From NCBI RefSeq assembly GCF_030398385.1, contig NZ_JAOAOQ010000023.1, forward strand, positions 24,836 to 88,835: DNA of 64,000 nucleotides, read 5' to 3'. The notes under the pieces were generated by a model, which saw only the letters and a program-made list of their open reading frames with translations, was not told where the DNA came from and ran no database searches. A program made the translations under genes and the position numbers. Source of the DNA: Aquibium sp. ELW1220. GTDB taxonomy: Bacteria; Pseudomonadota; Alphaproteobacteria; Rhizobiales; Rhizobiaceae. Numbering within the stretch: position 1 is the stretch's first letter; each line of letters opens with the position of its first letter. Below are positions 38,136-47,358 of the stretch, one piece after another.

Positions 38136-39140
38136 TCAGGCGCCGTAATAGCCCCGGTACCAGGCCACGAAGCGGCGGATGCCTTCCTCGACCGACACCG
38201 TCGGCTCGAAGCCGGTGGCGGCTGCCAGATCCGTCACGTCGGCGAAGGTGTTCTCGACGTCGCCCGGCTGCATCGGCAGCATGTTGAGCTTCGCCGTCCG
38301 GCCGGTCGCGGCCTCGATGGCGGCGATGAAGTCCATCAGCGGCACCGGCGCGCTGTTGCCGATGTTGTAGACGCGGTAGGGCGCGGTCGGCGAGGTCGCC
38401 GGATCGGGTGCGACGTCGCCGGCGGGTGCTTCGGGAACGCGATCCAGCGCCCGCACCACGCCGTCGACGATGTCGTCGATATAGGTGAAGTCGCGCGACA
38501 GTCTGCCGTTGTTGTAGACGTCGATCGGTTCGTTGGCGAGGATGGCCCGCACGAACCGGATCGGGGCCATGTCGGGCCTGCCCCAGGGACCGTAGACGGT
38601 GAAGAAGCGAAGCCCGGTCGTGGGCAGCCGGTAGAGATGCGCATAGCTGTGCGCCATCAGCTCGTTGGCCTTCTTCGAGGCGGCGTAGAGGCTGACGGGG
38701 TGATCGACATTGTCGTGCTCGGAGAAGGGAAGCTTGCGGTTGGCGCCGTAGACGGAACTGCTCGACGCGTAGACCAGATGCCCGACGCCTGCGTGGCGGC
38801 AGCCTTCGAGGATGTGCAGGAAGCCCACCAGATTGGAGCTGGCATAGGCGTGCGGGTTGGTCAGCGAGTGGCGCACGCCGGCCTGGGCGGCGAGATGGAC
38901 GACCCGCTCGAAACGCCCTTCGGCAAACAGCGCCTCCACCGCGGCGCGATCCTCCAGTCCGGCCTCGACCATGCGGAAGCCGGGGAAGGGGGCGAGCTGC
39001 GCCAGCCGGTCGCGCTTCAGCTGCGGATCGTAATAGGGATTGACGTCGTCGAAGCCGGTGACGTCGTGGCCGGCCTCGAGCAGGACCTTCGCCACGTGGT
39101 AGCCGATGAACCCGGCCGCGCCGGTGACCAGTATCCGCAC
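38136..39140 (-). CDS. NAD-dependent epimerase (UDP-glucuronate 4-epimerase-like)
   Basis: A 334-residue extended SDR. Rossmann motif ILVTGAAGFIGYHVAKVLLE, catalytic YAASKKANELMA (Tyr and Lys), and SSSSVYGANRKLPFSEHDNV are clear. The combination DDVNPYYDPQLKRDRLAQL and FFTVYGPWGRPDMA is typical of UDP-glucuronate epimerases making UDP-galacturonate for surface polysaccharide. GTG 39140 was chosen: GGAGAG lies six bases upstream and the Rossmann fold begins at once. It may be cotranscribed with cysD, 186 bp away, but this is not certain. Confidence 0.88.
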   Translation of the reverse strand: MRILVTGAAGFIGYHVAKVLLEAGHDVTGFDDVNPYYDPQLKRDRLAQLAPFPGFRMVEAGLEDRAAVEALFAEGRFERVVHLAAQAGVRHSLTNPHAYASSNLVGFLHILEGCRHAGVGHLVYASSSSVYGANRKLPFSEHDNVDHPVSLYAASKKANELMAHSYAHLYRLPTTGLRFFTVYGPWGRPDMAPIRFVRAILANEPIDVYNNGRLSRDFTYIDDIVDGVVRALDRVPEAPAGDVAPDPATSPTAPYRVYNIGNSAPVPLMDFIAAIEAATGRTAKLNMLPMQPGDVENTFADVTDLAAATGFEPTVSVEEGIRRFVAWYRGYYGA

Positions 39141-39300
39141 TATCGTCTCTCCGCGCCTGCCTGCGCTCCCATCCAGGGGCATCTCCTACAGGCGAAGCCG
39201 GCGAGCGCCAAGCGCCAACCGTCCCTCGACCGGCCATCGACCGCCCGTGGACCGCCTTGCGCGCGACGGTGGTGCTCCGGCGGTCGAAGGGCGTGCGGCC

Positions 39301-40224
39301 TCAGGGAAGCTCGTGGCGCCAGGGCGGATTGGCGCCGGCGCGGCCGACCGTGACGGAAGCGGCCGCGGCTGCGAATTCGAGCACCGCGATCAGTTCCGCC
39401 TCGCCGAGCTGCGCGATGCCGGGCCGGGTCAGCCGTCCGGCCTCGTGCAGCGCGGCGAGGATGCCGGCATTGACGGTGTCGCCGGCGCCGACCGTGTCGA
39501 CGACCGAAACGCGCCGCGCCGGCACCGAGACCATGTGGTCGCGGTTGAAGGCCACCAGGCCGTCGCTGCCGCACGTGACCACGACGAGCTTCGGCCCGCG
39601 TTCGAGCCAGCCGCGCGCGACGGCGCAGGTGTCACCGGGCTCGCCGAACCAGGCGAGGTCCTCCTCAGACAGCTTGACGATGTCGGACATCGCCAGCATG
39701 CGGCGCATCCGGGCAAGGTGGCGGTCACGGTCGGGGATGAAGCCCGGGCGGATGTTGGGGTCGAACATGACGACGCGCCGCCCGCGCTCGCCTGCCATCA
39801 GCGCCTCGTAGGCGCTGCCGCAGGGCTCGGGGATCAGGCTGATCGCGCCGAACAGAAGCGCGGAGACCTCGTCGCCGAGGTCGGGGAGATCGTCGGTCGA
39901 GATCATCCGGCCGGCCGTGCCCTCGTCGTAGAAGGTGTAGGAGGCATGGCCGTCGGTGAGCTGGACGAAGGCGAGCGTCGTCGGGCGGTCGGAGCGCACG
40001 CAGTGGCGCGTGTCGACGCCGGCGTCGGCCAGCGCCCGGTCGAGCTGGCGGCCGAGGAAATCGGTCGAGAGGCCGGAGAAGAAGCCGGCCGGCGCCCCCA
40101 GCCTGCCGAGCGCGATGGCGGTGTTGAACACCGCCCCGCCGGCATGCGGCGCGAAGCTGGGCTCGCCCTCGGCGGTCTGCCGCGGCAGCATGTCGATCAG
40201 CGCTTCGCCGCAGCACAGGATCAT
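39301..40224 (-). CDS. PfkB-family fructokinase
   Basis: A 307-residue ribokinase-family sugar kinase. The N-terminal ILCCGEALIDMLPR, the PfkB-type GGAVFNTAIALGRLG, and the catalytic VVDTVGAGDTVNAGILAALH (Asp base and anion hole) are present. It phosphorylates a sugar, most likely fructose, given the adjacent frc transporter. ATG 40224 overlaps the stop of the ROK regulator (ATGA), so the two are translationally coupled. In other rhizobia the kinase gene follows frcBCA; here it is on the opposite strand with the regulator. Confidence 0.9.
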   Translation of the reverse strand: MILCCGEALIDMLPRQTAEGEPSFAPHAGGAVFNTAIALGRLGAPAGFFSGLSTDFLGRQLDRALADAGVDTRHCVRSDRPTTLAFVQLTDGHASYTFYDEGTAGRMISTDDLPDLGDEVSALLFGAISLIPEPCGSAYEALMAGERGRRVVMFDPNIRPGFIPDRDRHLARMRRMLAMSDIVKLSEEDLAWFGEPGDTCAVARGWLERGPKLVVVTCGSDGLVAFNRDHMVSVPARRVSVVDTVGAGDTVNAGILAALHEAGRLTRPGIAQLGEAELIAVLEFAAAAASVTVGRAGANPPWRHELP

Positions 40225-41444
40225 GGGTGGTCCTTGGTCAGCCCGGTCTGGGTGAGGAAGCGGTCGAACAGCGGCAGGCTCGCCCCGCCGATCGCCCGCG
40301 CATGGATGCCGACGCTGCCCGCGCGCAGCGACGGGATGCGGATGCCTTCCGAATCGAAGCCCTTCAGCGCCTCGTCGACCGCTGCGATCATCCGGTCGCG
40401 TACGCCGCGCGGCATCCAGCCCTCGATGAAGACGGCCTCGAAATCGACGACGGAGGACGCGGCCACGATGGCGTAGGCGATGCCGCGCGCCGCACTGTCG
40501 ATCCAGCGCCCGAGCGCCGGCTCGATGTCGCCCCAGTCGTCGGGCGAGGTCCACAGGAAGGTGGCGTCGCGGCCGGTGCGGGCGATCTCGCGTTCGAGCA
40601 CGGCGATCGAGGCGATGTCGATGAGCTGGATCGGCTGGCCGTCGGTCCCCGGCACCGGCATCGAGCCGAGCGCGCCGGCATTGCCCGTCCGCCCGGTGTA
40701 GAGCGCGCCGTTCAGCACGATGCCGCCGCCGATGAAGGAGCCGACATAGAAATAGAGGAAGTCGCGCAGGTCATTGGTGTCGCCGAAGACGAGTTCCGCC
40801 CCGCAGGCCGCCGTCGCGTCGTTCTGCAGATAGACGGGGAAGGGGCAGTGCAGCGCGATGTCGGCGCGGATGTCGGCGCCGCGCCACTGGTCCATGACGG
40901 CGCGCGGCGCGCCCACCGTGTCGGCCCAGTTCCACAGTTCGAAGGGCATGGCGATGCCCAGCCCGGCGATGCGCTTGTCCTGCTCGGGCGTCAGCCCGGC
41001 GCGGAAGCGGGCGATGCCGGTGCGCACGAAATCGATCGTCTCCGAAGGCGTGGGGTAGGGGTAGGAGCGGCTCTCGGTCGCGCGGACGTGTCCCAGAAAA
41101 TCGATCAGCACGAGATTGGCGCTGCGCCGGCCGATCTTGAGCCCGAGGAACAGCGCGCCGTCCGGGTCGAGCGACAGCGGCACCGAAGGCTGGCCGACCT
41201 TGCCGCGCACCGGCGCGCCGCGCAGCAGCAGCCGTTCCGCCTCCAGCTCGCGCATGATGACGGAGACGGTCTGCGCCGAGAGGCTGGTCATGCGGGCGAT
41301 ATCGGTCTTGGCGAGGCTGCCGTGCCGGCGCACCAGCGACAGGACGAGCCGCTCGTTGGCGTCGCGCATGCCGCTCTGGTTGGTGCCGCGCTGGAACCAG
41401 TCCTGCCGGCCGTCCGCGTCGGGCCTGGTCACTCCGCTATCCAC
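40221..41444 (-). CDS. ROK-family transcriptional regulator of fructose transport
   Basis: A 407-residue ROK repressor. The N-terminal winged HTH (SLAKTDIARMTSLSAQTVSV, IMRELEAERLLL) is followed by a sugar-kinase-like effector domain with FYVGSFIGGGIVLNGALYTG and GNAGALGSM. The usual zinc-binding Cys cluster is not visible, as in many rhizobial FrcR-like proteins. It probably binds the inverted repeat in the 229-bp gap to frcB and responds to fructose or its phosphate. Start at 41444. Confidence 0.88.
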   Translation of the reverse strand: MDSGVTRPDADGRQDWFQRGTNQSGMRDANERLVLSLVRRHGSLAKTDIARMTSLSAQTVSVIMRELEAERLLLRGAPVRGKVGQPSVPLSLDPDGALFLGLKIGRRSANLVLIDFLGHVRATESRSYPYPTPSETIDFVRTGIARFRAGLTPEQDKRIAGLGIAMPFELWNWADTVGAPRAVMDQWRGADIRADIALHCPFPVYLQNDATAACGAELVFGDTNDLRDFLYFYVGSFIGGGIVLNGALYTGRTGNAGALGSMPVPGTDGQPIQLIDIASIAVLEREIARTGRDATFLWTSPDDWGDIEPALGRWIDSAARGIAYAIVAASSVVDFEAVFIEGWMPRGVRDRMIAAVDEALKGFDSEGIRIPSLRAGSVGIHARAIGGASLPLFDRFLTQTGLTKDHP

Positions 41445-41524
41445 GCCTCTCCCCCGAATCCGGCTCTCTCATCTGGCTCTCTGGCATCGACCGGTAGCAC
41501 GAAGAATGCCTTGTGGCAGCCGAT

Positions 41525-41565
41525 CCTGTCAATTACTAAATCAGAATGAATTATCTATTGACAGG
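41525..41565. promoter_or_regulatory. Candidate ROK operator: CCTGTCAAT/ATTGACAGG inverted repeat
   Basis: A perfect 9-bp inverted repeat (41525-41533 and 41557-41565) with a 23-bp AT-rich spacer, midway between the divergent regulator and frcB genes. Each arm contains a TTGACA -35 element facing outward. Binding would block both promoters. Confidence 0.75.
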
Positions 41566-41587
41566 GCGTGCCGGCTGGTCCTTTTAT
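41558..41587 (+). promoter_or_regulatory. Candidate sigma-70 promoter of frcB
   Basis: TTGACA (41558-41563), an 18-bp spacer and TTTTAT (41582-41587). The -35 lies inside the right arm of the inverted repeat, consistent with repression by the ROK protein. Confidence 0.55.
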
Positions 41588-41672
41588 GAAGGAGACAGGA
41601 GGCCGGCACCGGCCGGATTGTCGCGCGTCCGGCGGAGGCCGGACCGGATGTTCATTCAACGGGAGGAATACC

Positions 41673-42707
41673 GTGACCAGGAAACTCGCACTCAAGTCGG
41701 CCGTCTTCGCTGGCGCCGCCGCCTGCATGATGGCCATTGCCGTACCGGCGACGGCTGCCGACGTCGCCGCCTGCCTGATCACCAAGACGGACACCAATCC
41801 GTTCTTCGTGAAGATGAAGGAAGGCGCCGAGGCCAAGGCCAAGGAACTCGGCATCAGTCTCAAGTCCTATGCCGGCAAGGTCGACGGCGACAACGAGACC
41901 CAGGTCGCCGCCATCGAGACCTGCATCGCCGACGGCGCCAAGGGCATCCTGCTGACGGCCTCGTCCACCTCGGCGATCGTGCCGTCCGTGCAGAAGGCGC
42001 GCGAAGCGGGCCTGCTGGTGATCGCGCTCGACACGCCGCTGGAGCCGATCGACTCCGCCGACATGACCTTTGCCACCGACAACTTCCTCGCCGGCGAACT
42101 GATCGGCAAGTGGGCCGCCGCGTCGCTGGGCGACAAGGCCGCGGACGCGAAGATCGCCATGCTCGACCTCGACGTGTCGCAGCCCTCGGTCGACGTGCTG
42201 CGCGACCAGGGCTTCCTGCAGGGCTTCGGCATCGACCTCGGCGATCCCAACAAATGGGGCGACGAGACGGATCCGCGCATCGTCGGCAACGACGTGACGC
42301 AGGGCAACGAGGAGGGCGGCCGCAAGGCGATGGAAAACCTGCTCGCCCGCGATCCCGACATCAACGTGGTCTACACGATCAACGAGCCGGCCGCCGCCGG
42401 CGCCTACGAGGCGCTGAAGGCCATCGGCCGCGAGAAGGACGTGCTGATCGTCTCCGTCGATGGCGGCTGCCCGGGCGTGGCCAACGTCGCCGACGGCGTC
42501 ATCGGCGCCACCTCGCAGCAGTACCCGCTGCTGATGGCCTCCAAGGGCATCGAGGCGATCGCCGCCTGGGCCAAGGACGGCACCAAGCCGGCGGCGAGCG
42601 ATGGCAAGTCCTTCTTCGACACCGGCGTGGCGCTGGTGACGGACAAGCCCATCGACGGCGTCAGCTCGACCTCCGTCGAGGACGGCAAGAAGCTCTGCTG
42701 GGGCTGA
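41673..42707 (+). CDS. frcB: Fructose ABC transporter, periplasmic binding protein
   Basis: A 344-residue sugar-binding protein of the RbsB type with a Sec signal peptide (hydrophobic to about residue 26, AATA-AD cleavage region). The mature start [20 protein letters not shown] and the [20 protein letters not shown] block are FrcB-like. It binds the sugar in the periplasm. GTG 41673 is preceded by GGGAGG at six bases. First gene of frcBCA. A strong hairpin after the stop may stabilise its mRNA segment. Confidence 0.93.
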   Translation: MTRKLALKSAVFAGAAACMMAIAVPATAADVAACLITKTDTNPFFVKMKEGAEAKAKELGISLKSYAGKVDGDNETQVAAIETCIADGAKGILLTASSTSAIVPSVQKAREAGLLVIALDTPLEPIDSADMTFATDNFLAGELIGKWAAASLGDKAADAKIAMLDLDVSQPSVDVLRDQGFLQGFGIDLGDPNKWGDETDPRIVGNDVTQGNEEGGRKAMENLLARDPDINVVYTINEPAAAGAYEALKAIGREKDVLIVSVDGGCPGVANVADGVIGATSQQYPLLMASKGIEAIAAWAKDGTKPAASDGKSFFDTGVALVTDKPIDGVSSTSVEDGKKLCWG

Positions 42708-42715
42708 TCCCAGGA

Positions 42716-42746
42716 GCGGCCGGGCGGAAACCCTCCGCCCGGCCGC
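42716..42746 (+). terminator. Strong hairpin between frcB and frcC
   Basis: A perfect 12-bp stem GCGGCCGGGCGG / CCGCCCGGCCGC with a 7-base loop, followed by CTTTA. Such hairpins after binding-protein genes usually cause partial termination or protect the upstream mRNA, giving more binding protein than permease. Confidence 0.65.
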
Positions 42747-42839
42747 CTTTACGCCGGGAAACAATCGCCGCACAGTAAGGCGCAGGCCCGGAACGGCCAA
42801 GCCCGTTCCGGCTGGCGCGGCCGTGGGAGGGCTCGTGAC

Positions 42840-43907
42840 GTGAGCAACGCCGACAATTTCGAGGACGTCGTCAAGACGCGCCGCGACGACAAGGTCGCGG
42901 AGTTCGACCTGATCGAGAAGAATGTCTTCCACCGGCTGCACAGCCTGCTGCACCGGACGCCTGCGCTGGTTCCGCTGATCGTTCTCGTGGTCGCCTGCGT
43001 GGTGTTCGGCCTGATCAACGCCAATTTCTGGCGCATCAGCACGCTGAGCCTGATCTTCCAGCAGATCGGCATCGTCGGCATCCTCGGCATCGCCCAGTCG
43101 CTGGTGATCCTGACCGCCGGCATCGACCTGTCGGTCGGCGCCATGGCGGTGCTGACCTCGGTCATCATGGGCCAGTTCACCTTCCGCTACGGCCTGCCGG
43201 CGGAGGTCTCCATCGCCATCGGGCTCGCCGCCGGCACGCTGATGGGCGCCATCAACGGCGTGCTGGTCGCCCGCATGCGCATCCCGCCCTTCATCGTCAC
43301 GCTGGGCACCTGGCAGATCTTCCTCGCCACCAACTACATCTATTCGGCCAACGAGACGATCCGCAGCCAGGACATCGAGGCCAGCGCCGCCGCGCTCCAG
43401 TTCTGGGGCCGCGCCTTCGACTTCGCCGGCGCGCGCGTGACGCTGGCGGTGGTGCTCCTGATCGTGCTGGTCGCCATCATGGCCTACGTGCTGCGCCACA
43501 CCGCCTGGGGCCGGCACGTCTATGCCGTCGGCGACGATCCCGAAGCGGCAGAACTCGCGGGCGTGCCGCGCAAGCGCGTGCTGATCCAGGCCTATGCGCT
43601 GGCCGGCCTGTTCTGCGGCATCGCCGGCTGGGTGATGATCGGCCGCTTCGGCTCGGTCTCGCCCTCGGCCTCCACCGGCATCCTCGGCAACATCCAGGCG
43701 ATCACGGCGGTGGTGATCGGCGGCATCTCGCTGTTCGGCGGCCGCGGCACCATCGTCGGCATGTTCCTCGGCGCGCTGATCGTCGGCGTCTTCGAGATGG
43801 GACTGCGCATGGCCGGCGCCGACGCGCAGTGGACCTACCTGCTCATCGGCGTCCTCATCATCGCCGCGGTGGCGGTGGACCAGTGGATCAGAAAGGTATC
43901 CGCCTGA
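42840..43907 (+). CDS. frcC: Fructose ABC transporter permease
   Basis: A 355-residue RbsC-type permease with eight to ten hydrophobic segments, e.g. LIVLVVACVVFGLINANF, GIDLSVGAMAVLTSVIMG, ALAGLFCGIAGWVMIGRFGS. The RbsC signature around GLAAGTLMGAINGVLVARMR is present. Inner membrane. GTG 42840 start, GGGAGG nine bases upstream. Its stop overlaps the frcA start (TGATG). Confidence 0.93.
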   Translation: MSNADNFEDVVKTRRDDKVAEFDLIEKNVFHRLHSLLHRTPALVPLIVLVVACVVFGLINANFWRISTLSLIFQQIGIVGILGIAQSLVILTAGIDLSVGAMAVLTSVIMGQFTFRYGLPAEVSIAIGLAAGTLMGAINGVLVARMRIPPFIVTLGTWQIFLATNYIYSANETIRSQDIEASAAALQFWGRAFDFAGARVTLAVVLLIVLVAIMAYVLRHTAWGRHVYAVGDDPEAAELAGVPRKRVLIQAYALAGLFCGIAGWVMIGRFGSVSPSASTGILGNIQAITAVVIGGISLFGGRGTIVGMFLGALIVGVFEMGLRMAGADAQWTYLLIGVLIIAAVAVDQWIRKVSA

Positions 43908-44683
43908 TGGAACACGTCTTCAAGGCCCGCGGCCTCGTCAAGCGGTACGGCCGGGTGACCGCGCTCGACCGGTGCGACTTCGACCTGATGCCGGGCGAGA
44001 TCCTGGCGGTGATCGGCGACAACGGCGCCGGCAAGTCGACTTTGATCAAGGCGCTGTCGGGCGCCGTCGTCCCCGATGCCGGCACGATCTGGCTCGACGG
44101 CGCGCCGATCGACTTCACCTCGCCCAACGACGCGCGCGCCAAGGGCATCGAGACGGTCTACCAGACGCTCGCCATGTCGCCGGCGCTGTCGATCGCCGAC
44201 AACATGTTCATGGGCCGCGAACTGCGCCGGCCGGGCTTCATGGGCACCTGGCTGCGCAAGCTCGACCACAAGGCCATGGAGGACTTCGCGCGCAAGAAAC
44301 TCTCCGATCTCGGCCTGACGACGATCCAGAACATCAACCAGCCGGTCGAGACCCTGTCGGGCGGCCAGCGCCAGGGCGTGGCGGTGGCCCGCGCGGCCGC
44401 CTTCGGCTCGCGGGTGATCATCCTCGACGAGCCGACGGCGGCGCTGGGCGTCAAGGAATCGCGCCGCGTGCTCGAACTCATCCTCGACGTCCGCTCCCGC
44501 GGCATCCCGATCATCCTGATCTCGCACAACATGCCCCACGTCTTCGAAGTCGCCGACCGCATCCACATCCACAGGCTCGGCCGCCGGCTCTGCGTGATCG
44601 ACCCGAAGGACTACACCATGTCCGACGCCGTGGCCTTCATGACGGGGGCGAAGGAACCGCCGGCGGAGGCGCTGGCGGCGTAG
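43907..44683 (+). CDS. frcA: Fructose ABC transporter ATP-binding protein
   Basis: A 258-residue ABC ATPase with Walker A GDNGAGKSTLIK, Q-loop near ETVYQTLAMSP, signature LSGGQRQGVAVARA, Walker B VIILDEPTAAL and switch His in ILISHNMPHV. It is a single-domain form, as in FrcA, unlike the duplicated RbsA. It energises uptake through FrcC. ATG 43907 overlaps the frcC stop. Confidence 0.95.
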   Translation: MEHVFKARGLVKRYGRVTALDRCDFDLMPGEILAVIGDNGAGKSTLIKALSGAVVPDAGTIWLDGAPIDFTSPNDARAKGIETVYQTLAMSPALSIADNMFMGRELRRPGFMGTWLRKLDHKAMEDFARKKLSDLGLTTIQNINQPVETLSGGQRQGVAVARAAAFGSRVIILDEPTAALGVKESRRVLELILDVRSRGIPIILISHNMPHVFEVADRIHIHRLGRRLCVIDPKDYTMSDAVAFMTGAKEPPAEALAA

Positions 44684-44948
44684 GGCAGGGCGGAGAGCGG
44701 CCACCGACGGCCGCCATCGGCGAACGTCTTCTGCAGGAACGGGTATCGCGCGAACGGCGACTGAAGCACCAGACTGCCGCCGTCGCGGTGCTGGATATGG
44801 CTCTGCTTGGCGCTCCTCGTCCATCTCGAGGAAGCGGAGGCGGGAGATCGGGCTGATACGGGTCCGATGCAAGATGCATCGATCGCCCGGAGCCTGCGCG
44901 ACATTGCGCGATCCGGCGACGGTGGAACGAGCGTTCGCTCGGCGCCGC

Positions 44949-46457
44949 TCACTGCCGCCGGAAAGCGGCCCGAAGCCTCTCGCGGGCGAGGTCGTCGATC
45001 AGCCTGAGATTGTACAGATGTTCGATCAGCGCCGTCTCGTTGACTTGCAGGCGTTCGGCGAAGGCCTCGAACGCGCCGCGACTCGTCTCGAAGCTCGGCC
45101 GCCAGCCCTGCGTCACGAGTTCCCGCGGCATGAGCAGGTAGGCCGCGAAGGCATTCGCCCGACGCTCGATGCCCGGCGCGACCCAAGGTCCGCTGACATG
45201 CGTCACGCGCCGCGCGCGCGAGCGGTCATGGAGAACGTGGCAGAGTTCATGCGCGAGCGTGTACCGCCTGCCGAATTCGTTGAGGTTGAAAGGGCTCGTC
45301 GTGTTCAGAAGGACGGTCGGCGCGAAGCCCTGGCCAGCCAGTGCCACGCCGCGGATGGTGTCCGTTTCGAGCGCTTCCTCCAGCACCTCGATGCCGAGGT
45401 CGGACGCGATCCGCCGGACGTCAATGAACTCGTGGTCTCCCGGGAGCCCGAGCGTTTCCAGAAAATCTTGCGCGAGAGAGTAGCCATCCTCATGGGGCAC
45501 GCCCAGCGGCGCGTTGCCCTTCGCAGAAACGAGGTCGCGCAGAGCAACGCCGTCGCCGCCGCCCGCCCGCGCCGCCAGTAGGCCGCAGAGACGTTCGACG
45601 TCGCCGACGCCCAGCCTGGGGCTCACGCCTCCGAACATGGCAACCGCTGGCGACATCTCGCTGACATAGGGTTTGCCGGGCGTCACCCGCTCGTCGATCA
45701 GCTCGGTCCTGCCGATCCGCTCCAGCGACGCACGCACAAGTTCGAGGATGCGCCCGTCGACATAGGCCCGATCGAGACAGTCCGAGCACAGAGACGGAAT
45801 GCGGTCGATCTTGTCTGCGAGGGCCTGCCATGAGGCGCGATCGCCGTCGTCCAGAGCGGGCGGCTGGCTGGCGGCCCAGCCGAGGACTTCCCACAGCGGT
45901 CCGGCGACCTCGTCGACCGATAGCCGTGCCACGCCCGGTTGGGCGATGAAGGCAAATCCGTCAGGCGCGAACAGGGGCGCCTCGGCCGACCAGGACAGTT
46001 CGATGTCGTCCAGCAGGCGGCGCATGAACAGGTCTGGAACCAGACCGCCTTCCGCAGCACTCCGCAATGCATGGCGATGGTACCATGCCTGCGTCGCCTT
46101 ATACTGTTCGCGGCCTTCGACGTCCTTCACGCCGATCGTCCGATCCAGAGCACGGTGACATGCGATCACCGCCGGCAGGCCACTGCGCTCCGGCCACGCG
46201 AAGTCTTCTTCATGCAGCAACGCAGCCCAGTTGGATGCAAACCAGTCCAGCATCGGGGCGAGGTACCAGCCCACGTGTGTCTGGGCGATCCCGCCGCGAC
46301 GGCTGCCGGTCAGAATGTGGTTCGCGACGGTGATCCTCAGATCCCCCATCGACCATCCATAGGCCGCCGGACGTCACGCACGCGGCTCCGCGTCGCTGGT
46401 CCACCGAACCGCGATCTCGAATCGCCCGGGATTGCCAAAGGCGGCAAACTCACTCAT
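44949..46457 (-). pseudogene. ImmA/IrrE-type metallopeptidase gene with an in-frame TGA
   Basis: The frame is open for 466 codons from an ATG at 46349, but homologous-looking coding sequence starts earlier. From ATG 46457 it reads MSEFAAFGNPGRFEIAVRWT, then a TGA at 46374-46376, then RPAAYGWSMGDLRI in the same frame. CGA to TGA would explain it. The C-terminal half carries the zinc peptidase motif TLAHELCHVLHD (HExxH) and a later RRANAFAAYLLMP, typical of ImmA/IrrE, which cleaves XRE repressors. ATG 46457 overlaps the stop of the 136-residue gene upstream. The protein could be made from ATG 46349, or the gene may be dead. Confidence 0.75.
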
Positions 46458-46860
46458 CGTCGCTGTCCAGAGCCCATGCGATAGGGTCGGTGGGGAAATC
46501 CTTATACCTTTTCAACTGTGGCGTCGTCACCTTTACCTCGTCCTGCCATTTCGCGACCAGATCGGCAGGGACGCGGTTCCAGGGTTCAGGATATCCATGC
46601 CACGTCCCGTCCGCAGTCGGCTGGGCGACGAAGGCGATTCCTTTCCTGGTGGCGTAGCGCCTGGCCGAACCGTTCGGGTCAGGTTCGCTTTCCTCGAACA
46701 TCGCATGCGCGACGGTCTTTTCCCACGCATGGCCGAATGGATCGCTGGCGTAGCCGCCCGCATCCGTCTCGTGCGTCCACTCGGGGCAGAGCGTCCCCTT
46801 CCGACCGAGAACCGGTCTGTTCTTGTGCTTGGGCGATCCACGGTAGGGAGAATTGCTCAT
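46450..46860 (-). CDS. Hypothetical protein upstream of an IrrE-type peptidase gene
   Basis: A 136-residue protein (MSNSPYRGSPKHKNRPVLGR, then GTLCPEWTHETDAG). It has no membrane segments or recognised domain. Composition is hydrophilic, with a Trp/Tyr-rich C-terminal half (TWHGYPEPWNRVPADLVAKW). It overlaps the start of the peptidase gene by 8 bases, so the pair is co-translated. Such small partners of large ImmA/IrrE proteins are seen in mobile regions; function unknown. Confidence 0.7.
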   Translation of the reverse strand: MSNSPYRGSPKHKNRPVLGRKGTLCPEWTHETDAGGYASDPFGHAWEKTVAHAMFEESEPDPNGSARRYATRKGIAFVAQPTADGTWHGYPEPWNRVPADLVAKWQDEVKVTTPQLKRYKDFPTDPIAWALDSDDE

Positions 46861-47358
46861 GCGCGCCGCAAACCCGTCTTTCTGCCGCGAAACGTGCCGG
46901 CAGCCGCTGCGAAACGGATTAGAGTATCCGCAGCCGGCTCGTCTACCGGGTTCTGCGGTACGAGCCGATCACCGAACGGGGCTTTCAGGATCGATCGGGT
47001 GAGGCCATCCCCGGCCGCAGGCAGATCCGGGCTTCCGTCTTGACCACCCGAGCGGCGATCCCGATCGGGCGCAGGCCCGGCCCGTCTTCGCAGGGGCCGC
47101 TTGCACAGCGCGCCGCCCGACGGGCATAGTGGGGCCGGGTGTCATCGGTCCAGGCCAACGTGCTCTCCAACGAACCTTCGCGAATGGCGCTGCCCGCCCG
47201 GGCGGACACGGCGTTCATCGTCCCCTCTCGCGAGCCGCAGCGCGCGGTGGCCGGTGACGTCTTCGCCGCCGCCGGGGGCGGCGCTCGGCGTCTCCTGTCG
47301 CGAACGGCGTCGCGGCCCGGCCGGGAGACGGTCGGCCGTGATCCCCGGGGCTGACGGC
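46861..47358. other. Intergenic stretch, no clear gene
   Basis: About 500 bp. A plus-strand frame of 71 codons (47139-47354; NVLSNEPSRMALPARADTAF) has some protein character but no family. Otherwise high-GC non-coding sequence with short hairpins. Confidence 0.35.
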
